Shown here: positions 27,182 to 35,707 of the stretch, piece after piece
How positions within the stretch are numbered: position 1 is the first letter of the stretch
Layout of the letters: every line of letters starts with the position of its first letter
Assembly (NCBI RefSeq): GCF_003308995.1
Contig: NZ_QFFJ01000002.1
Coordinates: 930,001-994,000 of the forward strand
Direction: 5' to 3'
DNA: 64,000 nucleotides
Source of the DNA: Chitinophaga flava
GTDB lineage: Bacteria; Bacteroidota; Bacteroidia; Chitinophagales; Chitinophagaceae
The notes under the pieces: generated by a model
Told to the model about the DNA's origin: nothing
Database searches by the model: none
Seen by the model: only the letters and a program-made list of their open reading frames with translations
Position numbers and translations under genes: made by a program

Positions 27182-27218
27182 TGCTTTCAATTGTGCTGTA
27201 GCAGGCCCTTATTTTATC

Positions 27219-29369
27219 ATGTGTTTTAAGAGAAGATCAATTACAATAATGATCGCTATACTGCCGTGCGCAGTAATGGCGCAACATGCAACTCATTCCG
27301 ATACGCTGCGCCACCGGCGCGAATTACAGGAAATCGTAGTGGCAGGAAAACAAAATGCCTACAAACAGGATATCTCTGCTTTATCTACCCGTATGCCAAT
27401 GGCTCCGCTGGAAGTGCCGCAATCGGTACAGGTGGCCGGACAAGCGGTGATCAGAGACAGACAGGCATATACACTCAATGATCTGACACCGGTGCTCACT
27501 GGCGTAAAGGCCAACAATAGCATGGGCGCTTTCAGTATGCGCGGTTTTACCGGATATAATCCGTTTGACGGAAATTTTATTACGTATAATGGTGTCCGTG
27601 GTAACCTGTATTTGTGGAACCAGGCTCCCCTGTTATACAATGTAGATCGGGTGGAGGTGCTGCGTGGACCAGCTTCTGTGTTATTCAGTGAAGGTTCTCC
27701 GGGTGGACTGATTAATATCATCACTAAAAAACCACAGGCCGAAAAACAAGTGAGTGCAGATATTGCCTGGGGAAGCTGGAACTATGTAAGGACTGCGATA
27801 GATGCCACCGGTCCGCTATCGAAAAATAAAAAACTGTTGTATCGTGCTATCGGCGGATACGACCGTCGCAATAGCTTCCGTGATAACCAGTTTGCGGAAA
27901 ATATTTTTCTAGCCCCATCGCTGACTTATCTTTTCTCATCAGCCACCAATCTTCATCTGGAACTGAACCACAGCCGTACCAATGCCGTCCAGACATACGA
28001 CAGGGGCACTTTTGTGAAGAAGCGGGATGATGGTAGCTATGATTTCAACTTTTATCCAAATAACCTGACGGTGCAAAGCCCGGATGATTACGGCCATAAT
28101 ATCAATACGGCCGCCACGCTTACCTTTGATCACCGTTTTAGTGACCGTCTGTCATTGGCCGTGGTGCAACGTTACGTCCGCAGCCAGCTGGAATTTGCAG
28201 ACCATTTTGTAAAAGGAGATATTACCAACGACGCTATTGATCGTACCTACCAAACCTGGGATTATGATCAGTTCAGTTATCAGACTACCGCTTATGTCAA
28301 CTATCGTCTGAAAACGGGTGCACTACAGCATCATATCCTGGGAGGGATCGATTTTAACCACTATGGGTGGTCTAAAAATCTTTACCGCGATGCAGTAGGT
28401 ACTCGTATCAATATTTTCCATCCTGACGATCGTAATGATGTGCCTGCACCAGATCCGGCTAATGATTATTACGATGACAATAAACAAACCAATCGCCTGC
28501 TGGGAGCTTATGTCCAGGACCAGATCAGTTTGCTGAAACAGTTAAAAGTACTGCTGTCTGTTAGGTATGACGACTATCATCTGTTACAAACGCCCTTATC
28601 CGCGAAAGACGATCTGCAGGGTGATACCTCCAATGCCAGTGCATGGGTTCCTCGTATAGGCGTAGTGTTTATGCCCACCACCAATATGTCTGTATATGCA
28701 AGTTATACTACATCCTTTAATCCGCAGTTATCCAACGCGGGTAGCCGTGGAGGCCCTTTCCCACCCAAAACAGCCAGGCAGTATGAGGTTGGCTTCAAAG
28801 GAGATTTGTTAGATAACCGCCTGTCTGCCATGGTAGCACTGTATCAGATAGATTACCGCAATGTGCTGGCACCCGCACCTACCCAGGAAAGCCCGAGGCA
28901 GCAGACTGTAGTGCCGGGAACCCGGAGCCGCGGCGCTGAATTCACCCTGCAGGGAAATCTGAAAAATCTGAATATCATCGCAGGATATGCTTACAATGAT
29001 CATGTACTCGTCAGCAACAGTACCATCGGCAAGGATGGTGACCGGTATATGAACGCTCCCCGTCATAATGGCAATATATGGGCAAAATACACCTTTGCCC
29101 GTACTTGTGTGAAAGGGCTGGGGCTGGCCGCTGGTGGCCGGTATGTCAGTGATCAGGTAGGGAATATGAAGACGCAGGACTTTATCATTCCGGAAGCTGC
29201 GGTGCTGGATGCTGCGCTGAGTTACGATATCAGCCGCTACAGCTTTCGTTTTAATCTCAATAATCTGACTAATGCCCGTTATTTTAATGGCGGACTTTCA
29301 CGGACAACGGTTGCCTCCCTGGGTGAACCGATTAATTTCAGGATAGGCGTTAACGTTATAATACTGTAG
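27219..29369 (+). CDS. TonB-dependent siderophore-type receptor
   Basis: A 716-residue outer-membrane receptor with a signal peptide ending at VMAQ (residue about 22). The plug domain shows EIVVAGKQN (TonB-box-like), PLEVPQSVQVAGQAVIRDRQ, VDRVEVLRGPASVLFSEGSPGGLINIITKKP, the standard pattern of ferrisiderophore receptors. The 22-strand barrel fills the rest and ends in an aromatic-poor INFRIGVNVIIL. There is no STN or carboxypeptidase-like N-domain, unlike SusC. It is followed after 2 bp by a DUF4198 gene, so the pair may handle a metal complex. Ligand unknown. Confidence 0.93.
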   Translation: MCFKRRSITIMIAILPCAVMAQHATHSDTLRHRRELQEIVVAGKQNAYKQDISALSTRMPMAPLEVPQSVQVAGQAVIRDRQAYTLNDLTPVLTGVKANNSMGAFSMRGFTGYNPFDGNFITYNGVRGNLYLWNQAPLLYNVDRVEVLRGPASVLFSEGSPGGLINIITKKPQAEKQVSADIAWGSWNYVRTAIDATGPLSKNKKLLYRAIGGYDRRNSFRDNQFAENIFLAPSLTYLFSSATNLHLELNHSRTNAVQTYDRGTFVKKRDDGSYDFNFYPNNLTVQSPDDYGHNINTAATLTFDHRFSDRLSLAVVQRYVRSQLEFADHFVKGDITNDAIDRTYQTWDYDQFSYQTTAYVNYRLKTGALQHHILGGIDFNHYGWSKNLYRDAVGTRINIFHPDDRNDVPAPDPANDYYDDNKQTNRLLGAYVQDQISLLKQLKVLLSVRYDDYHLLQTPLSAKDDLQGDTSNASAWVPRIGVVFMPTTNMSVYASYTTSFNPQLSNAGSRGGPFPPKTARQYEVGFKGDLLDNRLSAMVALYQIDYRNVLAPAPTQESPRQQTVVPGTRSRGAEFTLQGNLKNLNIIAGYAYNDHVLVSNSTIGKDGDRYMNAPRHNGNIWAKYTFARTCVKGLGLAAGGRYVSDQVGNMKTQDFIIPEAAVLDAALSYDISRYSFRFNLNNLTNARYFNGGLSRTTVASLGEPINFRIGVNVIIL

Positions 29370-29371
29370 AT

Positions 29372-30166
29372 ATGAAAAAAATTGTTTTAGCCGTTGTTAT
29401 ACTTGGGAGCAGCATTATTGCCTTTAGTCATGAGTTCTGGCTGCAACCGGCGAAGTTTATGCTGAAAGTGAATGAGCCGGCAAGGGTGAATATTATGGTG
29501 GGAGAGAACTATAAGGGCGAACGCTCTGATGGTCGTCGTTATCAGGTATTGCAATTCAAACATTTTGCAGCAGGAAAGGAAGAGGTAGTACAACAGCCAT
29601 TGACAGGGAAGAAAAAATCATCGTTGACGATGGCGTTTTCCACGGCCGGGAATCATATGCTGGCATTCAGCAATACCGGGAAATACATTGGTTTGGATGC
29701 GAAGAAATTTAATGAATACCTGGTGGAAGAAGGATTGAACAATGTAAAGGAATGGCGGGAGCAACATGAACTTACAGAGAAACCTGGCCGTGAGTTTTTT
29801 CAGCGTTGTGCCAAGACGCTGTTTCAGGTGGGAGAAGGGCAGGATGATACCTATGCACGCAATACTGGTATGCGGATAGAACTGATCCCGGCTGTCAATC
29901 CTTATGCGATCAGGAATGGAGACGCAGTTACCTTTAAAGTGCTGTTTGATAATCAACCGGTGAAAAATGCATTGGTACTGGCCTGGCAGGTAAAGAACGG
30001 AAAAACTACCGTCAGCAAAATCAGAAGTAATGAGGCTGGGGAGGTATCTTTCCCGCTGGAAAGAGCCGGCCGCTGGATGATCAGCAGTGTACACATGGTA
30101 GCTGATCCTACCGGCGAGAAAGCAGACTGGCAGAGTTTCTGGGGAAGTTATACTTTTGGATACTGA
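29372..30166 (+). CDS. DUF4198 domain protein, secreted
   Basis: A 264-residue protein with a signal peptide (MKKIVLAVVILGSSIIAFSHEF; cleavage near SHEF). After it, EFWLQPAKFMLKVNEPARVNIMVGENYKGE is the conserved DUF4198 start; RIELIPAVNPYAIRNGD and FPLERAGRWMISSVHMV lie toward the C-terminus. DUF4198 proteins resemble periplasmic metal (Ni/Co) uptake components and often sit beside TonB receptors. It begins 2 bp after the receptor stop. A metal-related periplasmic or surface role is inferred; no enzymatic residues are recognised. Confidence 0.85.
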   Translation: MKKIVLAVVILGSSIIAFSHEFWLQPAKFMLKVNEPARVNIMVGENYKGERSDGRRYQVLQFKHFAAGKEEVVQQPLTGKKKSSLTMAFSTAGNHMLAFSNTGKYIGLDAKKFNEYLVEEGLNNVKEWREQHELTEKPGREFFQRCAKTLFQVGEGQDDTYARNTGMRIELIPAVNPYAIRNGDAVTFKVLFDNQPVKNALVLAWQVKNGKTTVSKIRSNEAGEVSFPLERAGRWMISSVHMVADPTGEKADWQSFWGSYTFGY

Positions 30167-30177
30167 TATTGTAATTT

Positions 30178-30225
30178 ATAAAAGAAAAGGCCGGAATGAT
30201 TCATCATTCCGGCCTTTTCTTTTAT
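30178..30225. terminator. Bidirectional terminator with 22-bp perfect stem
   Basis: The arms at 30178-30199 and 30204-30225 are perfectly complementary over 22 bp around the 4-nt loop TTCA. The GC core GGCCGGAATGA is flanked by A- and T-rich ends, so it ends in a T-run on either strand. It serves the DUF4198 gene and the convergent PL6 gene, whose stop is at 30236. Confidence 0.92.
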
Positions 30226-30235
30226 GCGTTTATAC

Positions 30236-31603
30236 TCATGGTGCATTATGCCCAACCATAGCAGGACTGAGGATGACAGTCTTTACAGGAGCAGTAGACA
30301 CCTGGTCTGCGCCCGCATCCAGCGGAGTGCTGCGGGGTTGTCCATCCATGTCTGTTTGCACACCCGGATAAGATGTAGTGATCATACCGACAGCAGGGCT
30401 TCCGGCCTGAATATGGTAGGTGCCGCTGCTATTGCGGGAGAGCATTGGATTGTTGGTTACATAGCCGCTGGAAGGAATGGCGCCGGCGCTGGCGTTATTC
30501 AGCATATTGTTTTTCCAGACAGGGTTGGGGTAGGGCCCTGCAATCTGAGCGGCGGTACCGCCTCCCTGAACGATGTTGGCGGCAACAGTGGTGGCGGTGG
30601 CGCCTAGTCCGTTGGTGCGTCCGGGTTGGGTGATATTGCTAACGTTGTTGACGAGGGTGTTGAATACGATCATGGTGCGGTCGGGCCGGTCGTGGCAGGT
30701 GAGTGGCGCGCCGTCGGCTACTTCTCCGTCACCGTTGCCGATAGTGATGGCCGGATCGCAGTTTTCAAAATAGTTGCTGTGGATAACATGATCGTCGCCG
30801 AAGATACGAATGCCGGGCGTGTTCACGAAGTAGTTGCCATATACCTGGCAACGATTGCCATGCCGCAGGGTAAACTGCGCGGGACAGTCACGGATGGTAT
30901 TATAGCGTAGTACTACTGCAGATGATTTTACAGAGATCATTTCATTTTCTCCGTTGCATTGTTCAAAAAGATTGTATTCCACAATACTGTTGCTGGAAGA
31001 GAGGCTGAAGCCGCTCAGTCCGAACTGCAGTGTTTCAATGCCGTTGCCTGCCTGATGTTGCTGATCGAGGAAATAGTTGTGGTGTATCCACAGTCTTTCC
31101 GCTATCTGGCTGCCGGAGCCGCGGATGGCGAGGAAGCGGCCCATTGCATTTTTATGTTGAAAGGTGTTGTAGTCAATCTGATGGTCGCTGCCGGCGATGG
31201 TAAGGTTTTCACCGTCGCCCGGTGTTTCGAAGATATTGCGGGTAAACCGGCAGAAGCTGGTGCCACTGGCTGTTTTGGCTTTGCTGGCTTTGTGGGTGAA
31301 CTTAAATCCGCGGATGACGATGTATTGAGCGGGGCTAACGATGTTGAAGCCGCCGTTGCCGCTGATTTCCGCACTGCCAGTGGATTGAGTGGTGATGGTG
31401 ATAGGTTTGGCAGCAGTACCTTTTTGTTTGATGGTAATGTCGGTGGTGGCGTTGTATACGCCGTTGGCCAGGATGATGACAGCACCGGGTTGGGCGTTGT
31501 CGATCGCTGATTGCAGAGCAGACAAGGAGTTAACAGTTGTCTGGCCTGCTGATAACAATGCTGGCAACAGGTAGAGCAAAAACAGTGGTAGTAGCTTTTT
31601 CAT
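30236..31603 (-). CDS. PL6-family polysaccharide lyase (alginate lyase / chondroitinase B fold)
   Basis: A 455-residue secreted protein with a signal peptide ending near LLSAGQ. It is a right-handed beta-helix with repeated Asn- and His-rich turns (LWIHHNYFLDQQ, SIVEYNLFEQC, CQVYGNYFVNTPGIRIFGDDHVIHSNYF). The catalytic pair is Lys226 (SVKSSAVV) and Arg247 (TLRHGNRCQ), 21 residues apart, the same spacing as K250/R271 in chondroitinase B and K220/R241 in alginate lyase AlyGC. It cleaves uronate polymers by beta-elimination. No alginate-specific partner genes are nearby. A LacI-type palindrome lies upstream at 31708-31721. Confidence 0.87.
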   Translation of the reverse strand: MKKLLPLFLLYLLPALLSAGQTTVNSLSALQSAIDNAQPGAVIILANGVYNATTDITIKQKGTAAKPITITTQSTGSAEISGNGGFNIVSPAQYIVIRGFKFTHKASKAKTASGTSFCRFTRNIFETPGDGENLTIAGSDHQIDYNTFQHKNAMGRFLAIRGSGSQIAERLWIHHNYFLDQQHQAGNGIETLQFGLSGFSLSSSNSIVEYNLFEQCNGENEMISVKSSAVVLRYNTIRDCPAQFTLRHGNRCQVYGNYFVNTPGIRIFGDDHVIHSNYFENCDPAITIGNGDGEVADGAPLTCHDRPDRTMIVFNTLVNNVSNITQPGRTNGLGATATTVAANIVQGGGTAAQIAGPYPNPVWKNNMLNNASAGAIPSSGYVTNNPMLSRNSSGTYHIQAGSPAVGMITTSYPGVQTDMDGQPRSTPLDAGADQVSTAPVKTVILSPAMVGHNAP

Positions 31604-31884
31604 GTGGATGTTTTAAAAGATGGATGTTTGATCGCTCCGGAAACTGCCTGTTAGTGCATGGATGAGTGCACCATATCTTCAGTGGTCCGGAAGATAGGGA
31701 ATATTTATGCAAACGATTGCATATGCAAGAAAGAAAAAAATCGGGAATAAAAAAAGTACTTTTTTTCAACTGCTATAGGCTGTCAGTCCCAAACAGACGG
31801 GTGTTTATTCACTGTCATGATTTTTAATACTTATCCTGTGGTAATGAAGGAATTTGGTTTTACTTTTATCGTATAACTGTTTGT
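31604..31884. promoter_or_regulatory. Divergent region with LacI-type operator TGCAAACGATTGCA (31708-31721)
   Basis: The 281 bp between PL6 (minus) and rpiA (plus) hold the palindrome TGCAAACGATTGCA at 31708-31721: TGCAA and TTGCA arms around the NCGN centre typical of LacI/GalR operators such as the PurR box. It lies 105 bp before the PL6 start and 164 bp before rpiA. No LacI-family gene is in the window. Nothing else was recognised. Confidence 0.5.
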
Positions 31885-32595
31885 ATGGAAACGATTGATT
31901 TTAAACTGGAGGCGGCGAAGGAAGCGCTGAAATATATCCGTGAAGGGGATACTGTAGGATTGGGTGCCGGAAGCACCATTGCTCACCTGGTACGTTTGAT
32001 AGGGGAGATGCCTGCCTTGAAGCAGGGTGTTACGGTAGTGACATCTTCTTTTAACACCCGGCAGTTATTGCTGGAACAGGGTTTCTGGGTTACCGATACC
32101 GCATTGCTCTCAACCCTGGACATCTACTTCGATGGCTGTGATCAGTTTGACAGAGAATTGAACGCACTCAAGAGCGGAGGAGGCATTCATACCCAGGAGA
32201 AACTGCTAGCTGCCATGGCACAACGTTTTATACTGATCGGCGATGGCTCCAAGTATGTGGACCGTTTGCTGGTAACGGTTCCGGTAGTGATAGAACTGAT
32301 ACCGGCTTCCCTGTTGCTGGTACAACGCGAACTGCAACGGCTGTATCCTGATGCACGCCCGCAACTCCGGATCAGCAATAAAAAAGATGGCGCCGTCATC
32401 ACTGAAAACGGTAACCTCCTGATAGATATCTGGTTTGCCGCATTTCCCCCGGTTGCAGAAATAAATCCACAGTTGAAGGCCATTCCGGGAGTACTGGAAA
32501 CCTCCCTCTTTTATCAGATGGCCCAGGAAGCGATTATAGCCGGCAAAAACGGCGTAACAACTGTACGGCCAGCCAGAGAGCGCGCTGCCGGCTGA
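31885..32595 (+). CDS. rpiA: Ribose-5-phosphate isomerase A
   Basis: A 236-residue cytosolic enzyme of the pentose phosphate pathway (ribose 5-phosphate to ribulose 5-phosphate). The phosphate-binding loop is GLGAGSTIAHLV. The active-site stretch DGCDQFDRELNALKSGGGIHTQEK carries the two Asp, the Lys and the catalytic Glu that match D81, D84, K94 and E103 of the E. coli enzyme, although the usual DGADE reads DGCDQ. ILIGDGSKYV follows. The gene ends inside its own terminator hairpin. It is divergent from the PL6 gene. Confidence 0.93.
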   Translation: METIDFKLEAAKEALKYIREGDTVGLGAGSTIAHLVRLIGEMPALKQGVTVVTSSFNTRQLLLEQGFWVTDTALLSTLDIYFDGCDQFDRELNALKSGGGIHTQEKLLAAMAQRFILIGDGSKYVDRLLVTVPVVIELIPASLLLVQRELQRLYPDARPQLRISNKKDGAVITENGNLLIDIWFAAFPPVAEINPQLKAIPGVLETSLFYQMAQEAIIAGKNGVTTVRPARERAAG

Positions 32596-32606
32596 GCAGC
32601 GTTTTT
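32583..32606 (+). terminator. Terminator overlapping the rpiA stop codon
   Basis: CGCTGC (32583-32588) pairs with GCAGCG (32596-32601), followed by TTTTT. The rpiA stop TGA (32593-32595) forms the end of the 7-nt loop. The stem is short (6 bp) but GC-rich. Confidence 0.6.
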
Positions 32607-32730
32607 ACGTAGCCGTATGGCTGAACAAACATCAGGACCTGGTATGCACATGACTGCACTGTTTTTCAAGACAGGCTCATGCCTCAGGCGGGAACGGGAA
32701 TTGTGGTAAGGATTTCCAAAAGTGTACACT

Positions 32731-33678
32731 ATGGAAAAGGAGCACACATTGCAAAGCCTGAAAGGTAAGGGATGGTTTCAGGTAGCACCGGGTGTATGGG
32801 GCATCAGGGATGTTTTTGTGAACATGTATCTGATACAGAATGTCCGTACCCGGTCCTGGGTATTGGTAGATGCCGGGCTGCGCACGTCGGCCCGCAAAAT
32901 TAAAAGGCTGGCGAAGGAGTTGTTTGCCCCGCATTTTGCCCCGGCAGCGATCGTATTAACACATGGTCATTTCGACCATGTAGGAGCTTTGCCTAAATTG
33001 CTGAGAGAGTGGGAAGTGCCTGTGTATGCACATTATCTGGAAGCACCCTATCTCACCGGAAGGTCTGCTTACCCGCCACCAGACCCCTACGCCGGCGGAG
33101 GACTCATCAGCATCATGTCATGGACTTTTCCCCAGGACCCCATCGACCTCAATGGTCATCTGTTATTGCTACCAGAAGATAAATCAGTCCCCGGTCTGGA
33201 AGGTTGGCGTTATATAGAAACGCCCGGCCATACGCCCGGTCATATCAGCTTGTACCGGGAATCAGACGGGCTGCTGCTGGCAGGCGATGCCTTCGCCACT
33301 ACCAAAGCCGAAGCACTCACCTGTACCCTGGCTCAGGCTAGGCATATATCCGGACCTCCCCGCTATTTTACCACCGATTGGGTGGCTGCAGAAACCAGCG
33401 TGAAAAAACTCGCCGCACTGCAACCGTCTACCGTAGCCACCGGACATGGCCGCCCACTCCATGGCAAAACCATGCAACACCGCCTGCAATGGCTGGCAGA
33501 TCATTTTAAATTAATAGCCAAACCCCATTTTGGAAGATATTCCAAAGAATCAGCTGTAGCAGGTATCAACGGTGTGGAATACGTACCATCCCCTCCTGCT
33601 TCCCGCTGGGTAATCCTGGCAGGCGTCATTGCACTGGTGGCTACTAGTGCGTTGATATACAACAGAAGAAAGTCCTAA
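32731..33678 (+). CDS. MBL-fold metallohydrolase with C-terminal membrane anchor
   Basis: A 315-residue protein from the ATG at 32731 (a GTG at 32722 is a less likely start). Metal motifs: LTHGHFDHVG (HxHxDH), TPGHTPGHISLY, LAGDAFATT and VATGHGRPLHG, the glyoxalase-II/MBL pattern. A single transmembrane helix lies at about residues 292-310 (WVILAGVIALVATSALIY), followed by RRKS, so the catalytic domain is likely cytoplasmic-side anchored, or exposed if exported. Most MBL relatives of this type are soluble. It is 12 bp ahead of ligD and probably co-transcribed. Substrate unknown. Confidence 0.87.
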   Translation: MEKEHTLQSLKGKGWFQVAPGVWGIRDVFVNMYLIQNVRTRSWVLVDAGLRTSARKIKRLAKELFAPHFAPAAIVLTHGHFDHVGALPKLLREWEVPVYAHYLEAPYLTGRSAYPPPDPYAGGGLISIMSWTFPQDPIDLNGHLLLLPEDKSVPGLEGWRYIETPGHTPGHISLYRESDGLLLAGDAFATTKAEALTCTLAQARHISGPPRYFTTDWVAAETSVKKLAALQPSTVATGHGRPLHGKTMQHRLQWLADHFKLIAKPHFGRYSKESAVAGINGVEYVPSPPASRWVILAGVIALVATSALIYNRRKS

Positions 33679-33690
33679 AAACAACTATAC

Positions 33691-35649
33691 ATGCGCGCCC
33701 CGCATACTGCTGCCACTCAGGCCATGCCCCTGCCTAAAAACACCACCCCCATGCTGGCCACCCTGGCCACTACCGCCACCGACAAACCCGGATGGCTATA
33801 CGAAATTAAATGGGACGGCTATCGGGCACTCGCCTTCCTCAATAAAGGAGAGGTAGAACTGCGGTCGCGCAACAATGCATCTTTCAACAAAAAATATTTT
33901 CCGGTATATCAGGCATTACAACAGTGGAAGGTAAACGCAGTAGTAGACGGTGAAATCGTTGTCATCAACGAAGAAGGAATGCCCATCTTCAGCGCCCTGC
34001 AAAACTGGCGCAACGAAGCAGACGGTATCCTCGTGTATTATCTCTTCGACATGTTGTGGCTCAATGGTAAAAACATCACCATGCTCCCATTGCTGCAACG
34101 AAAAAAACTGCTGGAACAGCTGATGCCCGTCGATGACAGCATCCTCCGCTTCAGCGAAGGATTCATTACTGAAGGCACCGATTTTTTTAAACAAGCACAG
34201 AAACTAAATCTGGAAGGTATCATCGCCAAAAAAACAGATAGCAGTTACTATCCCGGTACCCGCTCCGGAGAATGGCTCAAAATAAAAACCAGCTCCCGCC
34301 AGGAAGTAGTGATCGGTGGCTATACAAAAAATGAAGGTTCCTCCAAACCTTTCAGCTCCTTACTGGTAGGGGTATACGAAAAAGGTAAACTACAATATAC
34401 CGGCAAAATAGGAACAGGTTTTTCTATTACACAGCAACGGGAACTGCTGCAACGTTTTAAACCACTGGAAATAAAAAAAACACCTTTTGCTGCAGAGCCG
34501 GATGTCAACAAAGCTTCTCTTTTCCGTCCTCATCCACCTAAAGCTACAGCGGTATGGTTAAAACCACAGCTGATCTGCGAAGTGAGCTTTCGTGAAATGA
34601 CGCCCGATGGGGTGATGCGGCATCCTTCCTTTGAAGGAATGCGTAACGATAAATCTCCTGCACAGGTAGTAGCCGAAAAACCTGTAAAGGTATCCAATGT
34701 TAAAAAGACCGATATCCTGCTCAATCCCGGAGAAGAAACACAGGTCCGTACTATCAAAGGACACGCACTTAAATTTACCAACCTCAGCAAATTATACTGG
34801 CCCGAAGACCATATCACTAAAAGGGATATGATCAACTATTACTATGCGATAGCACCCTATATGGTACCTTATCTGAAAGACAGGCCACAATCGCTCAACC
34901 GTTTTCCCAACGGCATCCATGGTGCCAGCTTCTATCAGAAAGATGTTTCCGGCAAAGCACCTTCCTGGGCTTCTACCTTTCCTTATCGCAGTGATGATGA
35001 TAACCGGGAAAAAGAATACCTGGTGGGAGATGATGAGGCCACGCTACTGTATATGGCTTCGCTGGGCTGTATTGAAATCAACCCCTGGAGCAGCCGTCGT
35101 CAGCAGCCGGACCATCCCGACTGGTGTATTATTGATCTCGATCCTGACCAGACAACCTTCGACCAGGTGATTGAAGCAGCCCGTGTTACCCACGATATCC
35201 TGCATGCAGCTGGTATTCCCGGTTATTGCAAAACATCGGGTTCTGCCGGTCTGCATATCTATATTCCGCTCGGCGCCCTTTATACTTATGAACAGTCCCG
35301 GGAATTCGCCCGCGTGATTGCTACCATGGTACATGCCCGTATACCGGATATTACCAGTATTGAAAGAGCTACCTCCAGGCGTAAACGAAAAATGTATATC
35401 GACTTTTTGCAAAACAGGCCCAAAGCTACTGTGGCGGCTCCTTATTCCCTTCGGCCCAAACCCGGTGCTACTGTGTCAATGCCACTGCATTGGGAAGAAG
35501 TGAAAAAGGGAATGAAGATGAAAGATTTTAACATACACAATGCGGTTGAACGGCTACTGAAGGAAGGAGATATCTTCAAACCCGTACTGGGAAAAGGAAT
35601 TAACATGAGAGTCGCCGTCACAAAGCTGGAGAAACAATTGCGTGGTTAG
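33691..35649 (+). CDS. ligD: LigD-type DNA ligase with ligase and polymerase/primase domains, no phosphoesterase domain
   Basis: A 652-residue protein. The ATP-dependent ligase domain is first (about 20-310), with the adenylation motif EIKWDGYRA and nucleophile Lys40, then VDGEIVV and EGIIAKK motifs. The polymerase/primase domain follows (about 360-640): HALKFTNLSKLYWP, catalytic Asp482 and Asp484 (IIDLDPDQ), and KTSGSAGLHIYIPL. This pair joins and fills DNA ends in bacterial non-homologous end joining, with Ku. The N-terminal 3'-phosphoesterase domain of many LigD proteins is absent, as in Bacillus LigD. No ku gene is visible. It follows the MBL gene at 12 bp. Confidence 0.93.
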   Translation: MRAPHTAATQAMPLPKNTTPMLATLATTATDKPGWLYEIKWDGYRALAFLNKGEVELRSRNNASFNKKYFPVYQALQQWKVNAVVDGEIVVINEEGMPIFSALQNWRNEADGILVYYLFDMLWLNGKNITMLPLLQRKKLLEQLMPVDDSILRFSEGFITEGTDFFKQAQKLNLEGIIAKKTDSSYYPGTRSGEWLKIKTSSRQEVVIGGYTKNEGSSKPFSSLLVGVYEKGKLQYTGKIGTGFSITQQRELLQRFKPLEIKKTPFAAEPDVNKASLFRPHPPKATAVWLKPQLICEVSFREMTPDGVMRHPSFEGMRNDKSPAQVVAEKPVKVSNVKKTDILLNPGEETQVRTIKGHALKFTNLSKLYWPEDHITKRDMINYYYAIAPYMVPYLKDRPQSLNRFPNGIHGASFYQKDVSGKAPSWASTFPYRSDDDNREKEYLVGDDEATLLYMASLGCIEINPWSSRRQQPDHPDWCIIDLDPDQTTFDQVIEAARVTHDILHAAGIPGYCKTSGSAGLHIYIPLGALYTYEQSREFARVIATMVHARIPDITSIERATSRRKRKMYIDFLQNRPKATVAAPYSLRPKPGATVSMPLHWEEVKKGMKMKDFNIHNAVERLLKEGDIFKPVLGKGINMRVAVTKLEKQLRG

Positions 35650-35667
35650 CAATATACAAAAACTGAA

Positions 35668-35693
35668 ACGTCCCGTTTAAAACAACGGGACGT
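35668..35693. terminator. Hairpin between ligD and the three-paralog operon
   Basis: ACGTCCCGTT (35668-35677) pairs with AACGGGACGT (35684-35693) around a 6-nt loop. On the minus strand it is followed by TTTCAGTTTTT, so it best fits a terminator for the minus-strand operon (stop at 35708); on the plus strand the T-run is absent. Confidence 0.7.
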
Positions 35694-35707
35694 CGGAAAT
35701 ATTCAAA

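Noticed and set aside
27141..27208. Riboswitch before the TonB receptor
   Set aside because: Only one 8-bp complementary pair with a 52-nt loop that contains the -7 element; no conserved riboswitch core recognised.
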